Assembly (NCBI RefSeq): GCF_023910635.1
Contig: NZ_JAAVVZ010000007.1
Coordinates: forward strand, 62,001 to 126,000
Source: Sphingorhabdus sp.
GTDB taxonomy: Bacteria > Pseudomonadota > Alphaproteobacteria > Sphingomonadales > Sphingomonadaceae
DNA: 64,000 bases
Direction: 5' to 3'
Part shown: positions 53,433 to 61,587 of the stretch, one piece after another
Position numbering within the stretch: position 1 is the first letter of the stretch
How the letters are laid out: the number at the start of each line of letters is the position of its first letter
Program-made: the position numbers and the translations under genes
The notes under the pieces: generated by a model
Databases searched by the model: none
The model's input: the letters and a program-made list of their open reading frames with translations, nothing else
What the model was told of the DNA's origin: nothing

Positions 53433-53631
53433 CCGCATATCATGCTTGTGTAATGATGTTGGCCGGTCGGCTCAATGTCCAGGCTGTGATAGAAAAAACA
53501 ATTCAGCAGCGCAAAGCAAAGTGCCCGACAAAAATCCTACTCCCAAAATACCAACCTTCGGCAACGCATGAAAAACACGATGTTCTCGAATTTTTGAGAT
53601 TGATAGTTATGAAATTTGAGGAGAGCTGGGC
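53433..53631. other. Non-coding stretch after the IS3 relic
   Basis: No believable gene is seen. It is the left part of an 850-base gene-free region that holds many hairpins, described separately. Confidence 0.4.
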
Positions 53632-53706
53632 GAGACCCGGCCTCTGGCCGGGCACGGCTCTAGTCGGCCCAAATGGGCCGACCGGAGCCAGGCTGAAGCC
53701 TGTCTC
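53632..53706. other. Four-stem (cloverleaf-like) structure
   Basis: GAGAC (53632-53636) can pair with GTCTC (53702-53706) and enclose three hairpins: CCCGGCC-TCT-GGCCGGG; GTCGGCCC-AAAT-GGGCCGAC with an outer GGCTC/GAGCC; and AGGC-TGAA-GCCT. One or two bases are shared between stems, so not every pair can form at once. No reading frame is involved. Confidence 0.55.
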
Positions 53707-53748
53707 CGCCTTTGCAGGTGACGATCCTCTCGTGAAGCAAGAAAAGTG

Positions 53749-53778
53749 GCAAGCCCGGCCAGGTCTGGCCGGACTTGC
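53749..53778. other. Strong 12-bp hairpin
   Basis: GCAAG-C-CCGGCCA pairs with TGGCCGG-A-CTTGC around a GGTC loop, with a single mismatch. It sits between the cloverleaf-like structure and the long inverted repeat. Confidence 0.6.
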
Positions 53779-53794
53779 GTGCCGCTAAAACCTG

Positions 53795-54047
53795 CGTCTT
53801 CATCCATCTCTGCGCCACTTCGCTACAGTGACTGCGTTGCATGGGCGCGAGTCAAAGCAATCGCTGCCTCTTGCCTAGCTGCGCTAGAAGAAAACGGCAT
53901 TTTGGCGTTTGTTTGATTTTGAAAGATGCAAAATGCCGTTTTCTTCAAGCTGCGCTTAGGCTCCAGCGCGACGTCGATTGCTTTGCCAGTCGCTTGCCCA
54001 TGCGCCTTGACCCTTGCGCGAAGGTGGCTCCGAGACGGATGAAGACG
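53795..54047. repeat. Long imperfect inverted repeat (about 115-bp arms)
   Basis: Matching blocks occur in mirror order: CGTCTTCATCC (53795 with 54037), GCATGGGC (53839 with 53996), CAAAGCAATCG (53853 with 53975), and the perfect GAAGAAAACGGCATTTTG (53887 with 53929). The loop is about 24 bases. The arms are interrupted by unpaired stretches, giving one extended stem. Smaller hairpins AAAGCC-TAC-GGCTTT and GGAGC-TAAA-GCTCC follow. Confidence 0.7.
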
Positions 54048-54284
54048 AAGCCCCCTTGTGTTTTTGCAGCACCGATTATGGAAAGCCTACGGCTTTATGT
54101 TTATTGTGGGAGCTAAAGCTCCGGTTTGCGCTCAGGTTCACCAAGCCAGATGAATTTTTGTCAAGAAATCAATGATATAGACGAAATAAAAGTGGGGCTC
54201 TATATATAAGACATCAAGTCGCTAACCGGCTTGATACTTAAAAAATCCGGCAATTTTGCCGATATTAGATGAAGGATTAAGAAT

Positions 54285-54758
54285 ATGTCGAATATGCAAC
54301 AGCTTGGTATCGTTCGCCGCAACGCCAATAACGGAACAGTCATGGGCCGTTTTGTAAGTCTGGAAATATCACTTGTGGTAGCCTTGCGCGCGGTAAGTTC
54401 CGACAATCCCGATGCACCCAAATATGAAGTTCATGGCCTCAATAAAAGCGCGAATGAATGGGTGCAAATCGGCGCGGTATGGGAAAAGTTCAGCAACTCC
54501 GATGGCTCGGCTTTCTTGCAAGGCAGCATTAAAGACCGCTCTTTTGGTCAAATCCAGTTGCTTGGCTTCCCACGCCAAAACAACGAAACTGGCGAAGATG
54601 AAATCGTTTTCGGTATTCCAGCCAATCGCCGCCGGAGCAATGCGCCAATGGACGCAGCAGACGATGGACTAGGCAACAGCACCGAAGGCGAAGCAGCAGC
54701 TAGCCCAAAAGGCCGCAAGGCAAAGACAGAGCAGGAAGTTGAAGCACCCGCACTGTAA
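54285..54758 (+). CDS. DUF736-family protein
   Basis: The first 105 of 157 residues match DUF736 (FVSLEISLVVALRAVSSDNPDAPKYEVHGLNKSANEWVQIGAVWEKFSNSDGSAFLQGSIKDRSFGQIQLLGF), a small beta-rich family on alphaproteobacterial plasmids. The tail is low-complexity and charged. AAGGA lies eight nt before the ATG. Frequent neighbour of ardC and DUF2493 genes; ssDNA binding has been suggested from its fold-like pattern, not proven. Confidence 0.85.
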   Translation: MSNMQQLGIVRRNANNGTVMGRFVSLEISLVVALRAVSSDNPDAPKYEVHGLNKSANEWVQIGAVWEKFSNSDGSAFLQGSIKDRSFGQIQLLGFPRQNNETGEDEIVFGIPANRRRSNAPMDAADDGLGNSTEGEAAASPKGRKAKTEQEVEAPAL

Positions 54759-54790
54759 AAGGAAAGGGGGAGGGCCAAAAGCCTTCCCCC
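54756..54790 (+). terminator. Purine-rich element, copy 5, with a hairpin
   Basis: TAAAAGGAAAGGGGGAGGG begins at the stop codon of the DUF736 gene. GGGGGAGGGC (54766-54775) pairs with GCCTTCCCCC (54781-54790), a 10-bp stem with one G-T pair. No T-run follows, so it may attenuate rather than end transcription. It resembles the four purine-rich leader elements upstream. Confidence 0.45.
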
Positions 54791-54864
54791 AATCCAGTTT
54801 CGGCAAAAGCAGTCTAACCCTGCAAAGGCCGCGATAGTCGCCAATCAGACGAAGGATTAGAACG

Positions 54865-55860
54865 ATGACCAGCAACCAACCCAAGCGCATTAGCAGCTTA
54901 GCCGAGATAATGGAACTATACGCCGAGCAAACCGACGTTCGCGGCGATTATGCATCCGCATTCGCCGAAGATATCGCGCGCGCCCAATTATCGGTATACG
55001 AACCAGAAACGAACGACGAGCTCCCCGATCCACGCACAGCGCAGCTTTGCGTAGAAACCGTCATGCGAGGGATGTTCGACGTCATGGCCGAAACCCGTTT
55101 GCAGCCCTTCGCGCAGCGCCTTGCATGGGGCTTTGTGAACAGCTTCCATATGGTAGCTGGACAGATTGAACGCCAAGAAGATGACGCAGCCAAAAAATTA
55201 GGCGAAATGGCGCGAGAGTTTGACCCGTCAGAAATCTATGCAACCCAGCTCGAAACACAGCAACGCATAACCCAAACGCTAACAGAAGCCCGCCAAGCGC
55301 TGGAATGTATGCGCGACCATGCAGCCGAAGTCTATCGCGTTGAAGCCGGACAGCCTTGGAGCAGCACCAAAGGTTCGCGCGTATCATCAGCCTTGAGCGC
55401 TTCGCACATCGAAGCCCGCGACTTTCTTGCATCCAGAGCGCAGCAACGCCGCGAGCAATTGGCCCCCACTGGCCCCGTCGTCGTTATAACAGGCGCAAGC
55501 GTTTGGGATGACTACCGCGCAGTCTATGCAGCGCTTGACCAAGCAAAAGCATTTAGCCCATCCATGATTTTGGCAACAACCGCACAGCGCACAGGCGTTG
55601 ACGCAATTGCAGCCGCATGGGCAGCAGCAAATGACGTCAAACTCATCGCGTTCAAATTGAACATGGCCCACGGACGCGCCGCAGGATTTAAGCGCAACAT
55701 CGCGCTTGTAAAACTGGCACCCGTTCAAGCCATCATCTGCAAAGGCTCACACATACAGGTCGACTTGGCAGAAAAAATGCGGACCGCCGGAATTGCCGTC
55801 ACAATCATCCGGCCAGAAATGGACCAGAGCCAACACACAGGAGAAACCAAAGCCGCATGA
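54865..55860 (+). CDS. DUF2493 (SLOG-like) protein
   Basis: The 331-residue protein ends in a Rossmann-like SLOG domain of the DUF2493/YAcAr type (VVVITGASVWDDYRAVYAALDQAKAFSPSMILATTAQRTGVDAIAAAWAAANDVKLIAFKLNMAHGRAAGFKRNIALVKLAPVQAIICKGSHIQVDLAEKMRTAGIAV). The N-terminal 200 residues are helical, as is usual. SLOG domains bind nucleotide-derived ligands; function on plasmids unknown. AAGGA precedes the ATG. Confidence 0.85.
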   Translation: MTSNQPKRISSLAEIMELYAEQTDVRGDYASAFAEDIARAQLSVYEPETNDELPDPRTAQLCVETVMRGMFDVMAETRLQPFAQRLAWGFVNSFHMVAGQIERQEDDAAKKLGEMAREFDPSEIYATQLETQQRITQTLTEARQALECMRDHAAEVYRVEAGQPWSSTKGSRVSSALSASHIEARDFLASRAQQRREQLAPTGPVVVITGASVWDDYRAVYAALDQAKAFSPSMILATTAQRTGVDAIAAAWAAANDVKLIAFKLNMAHGRAAGFKRNIALVKLAPVQAIICKGSHIQVDLAEKMRTAGIAVTIIRPEMDQSQHTGETKAA

Positions 55861-55913
55861 ACCCGATTTATAGGCGGAGCGGCTAGCCGCCCCGCCTATA
55901 TAATCATGTCCGC

Positions 55914-56167
55914 ATGGTAACGACTGTTGACATTGCTCGACAAATTGTCATCGGAAGAATTGAGCGCGCCGCATTTGGAAATGTTGGAAAATTTCGGGAT
56001 TTAGGGCAGGGGCTGGCCGAGATAAAAATAATTATGGCCCAGGTTATCGACTGTATTTTGTGCGCCGCGCAGATGAACTCATCATTCTGTTATGTGGCGG
56101 CGACAAGTCGTCGCAAAATAGAGATATTACGCTCGCGCAGAGACTGGCGAAGGAGATAAATTTATGA
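55914..56167 (+). pseudogene. Frameshifted RelE/HigB-like toxin
   Basis: The frame from 55914 reads ARQIVIGRIERAAFGNVGKFRDLGQGLAEIKI, then continues correctly only in the next frame as NYGPGYRLYFVRRADELIILLCGGDKSSQNRDITLAQRLAKEINL, the typical killer-protein sequence. One base is missing in the A/T run near 56022-56032. The first 15 or so residues of the family also seem absent. The corrected frame ends by overlapping the antitoxin start (ATGA). The toxin is probably inactive. Confidence 0.75.
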
Positions 56168-56454
56168 TCGATCCAAGCACATTAGAAATTTTTGACGCTG
56201 CAAAATTGCTCGAAAACGAAGAAGATATCGCTGACTATCTCACCGACATGCTCGCCGATGGCAACGCAGCCTTAACGCAACATGCACTAGGCGTTGCTGT
56301 GCGCGCCGCTGGAATGATGAAGGTTTGCGATAAAACCGGATTAACACGCCAAGGCATCAACAAAGCCACACGGCCAACAAGCAAACCCAGTTTTCAAACG
56401 GTGGTGGCAATTGCCCAAGGCTTAGGCTTGCAACTCCAATTTGTTCAGCGATAA
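56164..56454 (+). CDS. HigA-like addiction-module antidote
   Basis: The 96-residue protein matches the antidote family paired with the toxin above: FDAAKLLENEEDIADYLTDMLADGNAALTQHALGVAVRAAGMMKVCDKTGLTRQGINKATRPTSKPSFQTVVAIAQGLGLQLQF, with an HTH in the second half. It is intact although its toxin is broken, so it may now act as a lone regulator or protect against related toxins. Confidence 0.85.
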   Translation: MIDPSTLEIFDAAKLLENEEDIADYLTDMLADGNAALTQHALGVAVRAAGMMKVCDKTGLTRQGINKATRPTSKPSFQTVVAIAQGLGLQLQFVQR

Positions 56455-56515
56455 AGCAAACAAAGGCCAGCGAAAAGTTTACGTGAAGCGCCATGCCGCT
56501 GCACCTGTATCGCGG

Positions 56516-57754
56516 TCAATGCGCCTTGCCAGACCCAACACCGCTTGGCGTTGCAATCGGCTGTGCAGCCAAGCCTTTGGAAGGCAATTCATCGCCCGTG
56601 CGCCACGTCATATGGGACACACCTTGCGTCCGCATCAGATCGGCAAGCGCCTTGTCATACGCAGGGTCAGGCAAGTTCCTTGTTAAATAGACCGCAGTTG
56701 CCTCATGCGGCGTGTCGGTAAAGGTCAAGCTTGCAATGGGTTTATTCAGGGCCAAATTGACCCGCATGCCCTTCACAAAGCGCCGACGGGACGCCACAGA
56801 CTTCATTAAAAGTGCCCGCTCCTCCAAACCTTCATATGGCAACCAATCGCGCGTTACTGGCATTACCGACAATTCATAAAGTTGCGGTAATCCCGACGCA
56901 CCAATTGAAAAACTGGCGGCCATGACCAAATGCCCGCCATCGTCGTCTGATTGCCATAATGCTTCTTCGACCGCGAACCGTTTGTGAAAGCGCCGCGCCA
57001 TGTCCTCGTCGATCAAAAACGGCCATTCCGGTAAATGCTTGATCAGCATCTTTTCACCGAAACGCGCTTTTTCTATCGACTTCACTTCGCCGACCATAAT
57101 CATGATAGCATCGCGCGACGCATCGGCGACCGAAAGTTCGCCATGGCGACGGCGCGAAATCGCTTCCTTGTCATCAAGCTTAAAAGTCTCAGGGACAAAC
57201 AAATATTGACCAAGCGATTCGCCGCGCACCTTGCACGATAGCGCAGCGCTCACCAGCTCGCGCCGCACAACAAACCAGTTGCGCTTACCCTGCATCGCCG
57301 GATGCCAATGCGTCAGCTGCGCCCTGTCCCAAAGATAATGCAAAAAACCGCGAATAGATAACTTCTGCCCCGTTGATCGCACATCAGGCTTGTCATTTGT
57401 AAACGAAGCCGGAGCACTACGCGCAGGACCACGCGAAAGCGCAAATCCAAACTTCAATAAAGTCTCGCCTGTCACATCATCATCAACAACCGCTTGGCCG
57501 CGAACCTGTCCGATACCGGTGAGAAAATCAGGTGCCTCATAATGGTCGCAATAATACGCATGGAGCGCGCCAGTTCCGGGCCAGCGTGCCAAAATATACG
57601 CGCCCTGCCTGTTAGCAATATATAGATCAAGATCGCGATCACGGCGGCATAAACAGCGCACCTTGCTCTTGATAGAATAAGCGCGCTCAACCATCGCTTC
57701 AAAACCGGTATCGCCGGGCGACATTTCGCGGTCTATGACAAAATAACGCTGCAT
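56516..57754 (-). CDS. DUF1173-family protein
   Basis: The 412-residue product is a full-length DUF1173 member: N-terminal RYFVIDREMSP, a VRCLCRRDRDLDLYIANRQGAYILARWPGTGALHAYYCDHYEAP cysteine region, LLKFGFALSRG, LSIRGFLHYLWDRAQLTHWHPAMQGKRNW, and VGEVKSIEKARFGEKMLIKHLPEWPFLI. Function unknown; it occurs on alphaproteobacterial plasmids near relaxase and coupling genes. ATG at 57754 chosen over a TTG six codons upstream. Confidence 0.85.
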   Translation of the reverse strand: MQRYFVIDREMSPGDTGFEAMVERAYSIKSKVRCLCRRDRDLDLYIANRQGAYILARWPGTGALHAYYCDHYEAPDFLTGIGQVRGQAVVDDDVTGETLLKFGFALSRGPARSAPASFTNDKPDVRSTGQKLSIRGFLHYLWDRAQLTHWHPAMQGKRNWFVVRRELVSAALSCKVRGESLGQYLFVPETFKLDDKEAISRRRHGELSVADASRDAIMIMVGEVKSIEKARFGEKMLIKHLPEWPFLIDEDMARRFHKRFAVEEALWQSDDDGGHLVMAASFSIGASGLPQLYELSVMPVTRDWLPYEGLEERALLMKSVASRRRFVKGMRVNLALNKPIASLTFTDTPHEATAVYLTRNLPDPAYDKALADLMRTQGVSHMTWRTGDELPSKGLAAQPIATPSGVGSGKAH

Positions 57755-57884
57755 GATGTTGATCCCCGTCAATGCCTAAATTGAATCAAAAAGCTGCCTA
57801 TTTTGCAAGCAAACGATCATGCAAGCCTTGTCCAATCAAGGATGGAATATCGTTAGCCCCAACGAGACCATTTAAGGCTCCATT

Positions 57885-58139
57885 CTATCGCAGTTTTTGC
57901 GCAATTGCAGCACCGCCCAGCGTTTCGATTGCCTTTGCAATTGCTTTTGCATCACCTATTTCCATCTTGCCGATCTTAACCTTTTGGAGTGCAGCCAGCA
58001 GCACCGTGCGGCCAGCATCAAGCGTTGCTTGTTTTGCGCGCTTTTCAGCCTCATTGAGTTTGGCTAATTCAGCCTTGAGCGTCTTACGTCGTGCATCGAT
58101 TGCAGCCAGATCATCATTGTCTTTTTTTATGCGCGCCAT
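57885..58139 (-). CDS. Small coiled-coil protein, TraC/TraD-like of Ti plasmids
   Basis: The 84-residue protein has a lysine/alanine-rich coiled coil (IDARRKTLKAELAKLNEAEKRAKQATLDAGRTVLLAALQKV) and a short C-terminal domain (KIGDAKAIAKAIETLGGAAIAQKL). In layout it resembles the small TraC/TraD mobilisation proteins next to oriT in Ti plasmids, and it lies beside the candidate oriT, reading away from it. Family assignment is tentative. Confidence 0.55.
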   Translation of the reverse strand: MARIKKDNDDLAAIDARRKTLKAELAKLNEAEKRAKQATLDAGRTVLLAALQKVKIGKMEIGDAKAIAKAIETLGGAAIAQKLR

Positions 58140-58731
58140 GTCAAAATTCCTTGCAGTTCATGATATTAAGTCTTTGGCAGATGTAACCACGATAATGTGA
58201 TTTACCAACCGATAATATGGTATCCTTAGAACCGCCAAAAACTTTCTGTCTTACCTATCCGATCCGGGACATTGAATAGATGGAATGCATGATGTTTGCC
58301 TCAAGCCCAAGCGGGCAGGGGTTGCCCAGATAATTGGCAACTGACGCCCAGTTAAGAAACCGGAACAAGGACCAACAAGGACAGCGTTCAGGGGATATAC
58401 TCTTTGAAAAGAGTGCACACGGTATGCGCTAGCGCGGGGTGTCGAGAAAGTCAAAAACCCGCAGAAATGCGAAACAAATGGAGAGGTGCTTATGTGCGCA
58501 TTATGAGGTGTAAAAAAACACAATAGGGTCATTTTCGCCAGAACGAGGTGCTTATGAGCATACACCTGCAGAAACCTCGACAAAAATTAGCATGTCGAGA
58601 GCAAGAAGCAGGTGCGTATCTGAACTCTCTAGATAGCAACAATTGCGGAGTATTGACAAATCTGACGCCAATCGGTAACCAAAAGTTGCCTTACGAAGTA
58701 TCCACCACCCTTGATTATTGGGGGTGATTAC
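58140..58731. other. Candidate oriT region
   Basis: About 590 bases without a gene lie between divergent genes. Features are two copies of GAGGTGCTTATG (58483 and 58545 areas), a third AGGTGCGTATC at 58610, nested inverted repeats (separate entry), and GGTATGCGCTAGCGCGGGG. The order oriT-RHH-coupling protein-relaxase seen here is that of R388, which supports an origin of transfer. Confidence 0.6.
58563..58635. other. Nested inverted repeat with possible nic site
   Basis: CACCTGC (58563-58569) pairs with GCAGGTG (58608-58614), and inside it CTCGAC (58576-58581) pairs with GTCGAG (58594-58599); both have nearly the same centre. Immediately after comes GCGTATCTGAACTCTCTAGATAG. R388 has a hairpin followed by TGCGTATTGTCTATAG at its nic, so the nick is expected here. 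Exact position cannot be fixed by eye. Confidence 0.5.
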
Positions 58732-59022
58732 ATGGTTAGCGAGTTACGACGGCAATCAGTTGTCTTGGACAGACCCACATGGGACCGCCTTCGGGTAGCC
58801 GCTGATGATGCCGGTATCACAAAATCTGAATTAGTACGTTCCGCCGTAGAGCATTATCTGGCTTTTAGATCTGGGCAGTCGTGGAACCCAAACCGGATCG
58901 CCGAATTGGTCGAATACTCGCAAATGGCAGTAGACCAGATGCTGCTCAAATTGGCTCCTGAAACACGTGACGAAATCATTGAAGCTGTTGATATACGCAT
59001 GGAGCAATATCATGGCGGATAG
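58732..59022 (+). CDS. Ribbon-helix-helix relaxosome protein (TrwA/TraY-like)
   Basis: The 96-residue protein has an N-terminal ribbon-helix-helix (RQSVVLDRPTWDRLRVAADDAGITKSELVRSAVEHYLAFR) and a C-terminal helical tail, like TrwA of R388. It should bind oriT and assist the relaxase. I start at the second in-frame ATG, with GGGGGTG just upstream. It overlaps the coupling-protein gene by 11 nt. Confidence 0.85.
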   Translation: MVSELRRQSVVLDRPTWDRLRVAADDAGITKSELVRSAVEHYLAFRSGQSWNPNRIAELVEYSQMAVDQMLLKLAPETRDEIIEAVDIRMEQYHGG

Positions 59023-61375
59023 AGGGCCGCGTCCGCTCCACCCGCAAGCCTGGTCTAGCCACGGAGAAGCAAACCGTAATTCAGGAAACTTCACGAGGGG
59101 CTCGCAACTTTTAGGACACCAGTTTTCAATGTGGTGGCGAGGGGTGCGCCTACCAGTGGTGATCTGGGCGGGGTTGCTCTTGTTATTCTTCACGATCAGA
59201 ATGTCCATGACACTTGGCCAATATGAATGGCAAATGATCGGCCAAAGGCTGCTGGCAACTTTGTGGCTGTATCTTGATATTTCCGAAATGAAGCGCGTGG
59301 ATATTACGTTACGCGATGGCAGCGTATTTCAAACCTATATGGGATATGTACCGTTCATTGCCGACGTACAGACAGCTTGGGCAAAGCTTATAAACGCCTT
59401 CCTTGGATCACTCATATTTTCAACGACAATAACAGCTCTATTTGTATACTGGTATGTGCCATGGGCGCGCAAGCGCGGCGAAAGTATCCTAGCCGATCAC
59501 CATGAGCGCGGCGTCGAACTGGTTGAATATCACGCTTTGCGCAGGTTGATTGTACGCCACAACAGAAAAAAATTGCACGAGCGGGCAGAAGAAATGTTTC
59601 CCGATCACAGCGCTGCCGAAGTGGCCGATTTGCCATTTGCAACCCGAAAGCAGGCAGGGCTTGCACCACCTTACATGATAGCAACCCTGCCCTTTACATA
59701 TGGTACAGAGCAAAGCCACGTCATGGCGGTCGGCACGACAGGCTCGGGAAAAACGACGGTACTTAGATCATTGGTGGCACAAGCAATCGAACGCGGGGAT
59801 AACATTGTTCTTTTCGATCTAACTGGCCATTATGTTGAAGCTTTTTATAGGCAAGACCGCGACTATATTTTGAACCTCAATGACCAAAGATGTGAAAGCT
59901 GGTCGGTGTTTAATGACTGCGAGACACAAAGCGAATTTGTGGCAGCCGCGACTGCACTTATTCCCACAGAGTATGGGTCGGACGGCGGTTTTTGGGAACG
60001 CGCAGCACGAACGCTATTTGTTGAAATGTGCGTTAAACTAAAGTCGCTTGGGTTGACCAGTAACAAGGCCCTTTCAGATGAACTTTTGAAGGCCAGCCTC
60101 AAGCATATCTATTCCCGTTTGAGAGGAACCGTTGCCGATCCTTTGACGTCGCCGGACGCTGCAAAGATGGCGCAATCCATTCGCGCCGTCCTTAACGCGC
60201 ACGGAGATCATTTGCGGTTTTTACCGGATGGTGGTGCGCCATTCTCCATAAAGAAATGGATCAAACTCGAGGAAGAAACGCCTTCGATATTGTTCATCAC
60301 CGCGAGCTATTCCGATCTTGATATGGCAAAACCGCTGCTTACGATGTGGATGAATATTGCGATCAATACATTGATGACTTTAAAGCATACACGCGTGCTT
60401 CGTACGTGGTATATATTTGACGAATTGGCAGCGCTGCATAAGCTGCCAGCGTTGGAACGCGGTCTTCAAACCGCACGTAGTTTTGGCGGCGCCTTTGTGC
60501 TTGGTCTGCATAACTTTGCAGGGCTAAGAGTGCCCTATGGCGATGACGGAGCCTCCAACATCATCAGCCTGACCAATACAAAGTTATTCCTACGCGTAGC
60601 CCACACAGAAACGGCAGAGGAGTGTTCGCGTCTCATTGGAACACGCAAGGTGAGATTCATGGACGAAAGCTACTCCTACGGGGCCCATCAAACGCGCGAT
60701 GCTTCAACGATCAGCCCCACAACAAAGGAGGAAGCTTTGGTGATTGCTGATGACCTTACAAGCCTTCCAAACCTGACGGGTTATATTCGGTTTCCGGGAA
60801 AATTTCCGTCGGCAATGGTAACAATACCTTACGTCAACTACGAGGTGGTCGCTCAAGGATTTATTCCAAACGAACCACCACCATTGTTGCTTTTAGACAA
60901 GGACGATGGAGATGATGACAGTGGCGGGCAGGGCGAGGGTGGAGGTCCTGATATCGCAGAACTGCATCCAGAAAGCGATATGCCACCGGAAGAAGCACCT
61001 CGGGATAATGCTGTCCATTTAGGCAGTAGAAAGGACATAGACCCGAAAACCGAAAATCCTATTAAACGGGTCACATTGCCCACACCCATCAGTACCCGAA
61101 ATGCCCCGCGGCGCGGCAGATTGAGTATGCCAAAGAAGCCGGTCCAGTCGACGGAAGGCGATGTAAAACTAAATGTCAGGGAAAGTCAAAAAGGCAAACT
61201 AAACACCGTCGCGCCCTTTGCGAAACAGGGTCCTAGGCCCCGTGCCGCGCAGGTTGAGGAGAGTGTTTCAGGTAATATTGCCAAACGTGAAGTGCAGCAA
61301 GATTTCTACGACGATTCCACAAAAGCTTCGCGAATAGCAAGTCGCGACGGCGACGAATTGGATCATGATATATGA
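59012..61375 (+). CDS. traD: Type IV coupling protein (TraD/TrwB)
   Basis: The coupling protein brings the relaxosome to the channel and pumps DNA. The 787-residue protein has two membrane segments (about residues 38-62 and 120-140), a RecA-like motor with Walker A VMAVGTTGSGKTTVLRSL near 242, Walker B WYIFDELAALHKLPALERGLQTARSFGGAFVLGLHNF, and a long acidic/low-complexity C-terminal tail as in TraD. ATG at 59012 has GGAG upstream and lies inside the RHH gene end. Confidence 0.94.
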   Translation: MADRGPRPLHPQAWSSHGEANRNSGNFTRGSQLLGHQFSMWWRGVRLPVVIWAGLLLLFFTIRMSMTLGQYEWQMIGQRLLATLWLYLDISEMKRVDITLRDGSVFQTYMGYVPFIADVQTAWAKLINAFLGSLIFSTTITALFVYWYVPWARKRGESILADHHERGVELVEYHALRRLIVRHNRKKLHERAEEMFPDHSAAEVADLPFATRKQAGLAPPYMIATLPFTYGTEQSHVMAVGTTGSGKTTVLRSLVAQAIERGDNIVLFDLTGHYVEAFYRQDRDYILNLNDQRCESWSVFNDCETQSEFVAAATALIPTEYGSDGGFWERAARTLFVEMCVKLKSLGLTSNKALSDELLKASLKHIYSRLRGTVADPLTSPDAAKMAQSIRAVLNAHGDHLRFLPDGGAPFSIKKWIKLEEETPSILFITASYSDLDMAKPLLTMWMNIAINTLMTLKHTRVLRTWYIFDELAALHKLPALERGLQTARSFGGAFVLGLHNFAGLRVPYGDDGASNIISLTNTKLFLRVAHTETAEECSRLIGTRKVRFMDESYSYGAHQTRDASTISPTTKEEALVIADDLTSLPNLTGYIRFPGKFPSAMVTIPYVNYEVVAQGFIPNEPPPLLLLDKDDGDDDSGGQGEGGGPDIAELHPESDMPPEEAPRDNAVHLGSRKDIDPKTENPIKRVTLPTPISTRNAPRRGRLSMPKKPVQSTEGDVKLNVRESQKGKLNTVAPFAKQGPRPRAAQVEESVSGNIAKREVQQDFYDDSTKASRIASRDGDELDHDI

Positions 61376-61587
61376 GCAAACCGGAGCAGCTTGACGATGA
61401 AACGTCACATGTCCCGCGTATCGCGCATGAGCGGGCTGAATTTGTCGGAACGCAGCTTCACCGGCAATGCACCAATCTGGTTGGCACGTCTGCACCCAGC
61501 GCCGATAATCTGATATGGGCTGACCTCGTTCAGTTTGTATTGCGCGCTGCGCGCGCGGCAGAGCAGAATGGCGGGACAGAGCAATGA
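61372..61587 (+). CDS. Small protein between coupling protein and relaxase
   Basis: Unrecognised 71-residue product (MSKPEQLDDETSHVPRIAHERAEFVGTQLHRQCTNLVGTSAP..). ATGA overlaps with both traD and traI strongly suggest translation. The C-terminal helix (DLVQFVLRAARAAEQ) could mediate contact with the relaxase. No family named. Confidence 0.6.
   Translation: MSKPEQLDDETSHVPRIAHERAEFVGTQLHRQCTNLVGTSAPSADNLIWADLVQFVLRAARAAEQNGGTEQ

Noticed and set aside
58251-58583. 110-residue minus-strand ORF in the oriT candidate
   Set aside because: No start signal and it crosses the repeats of the transfer-origin region.
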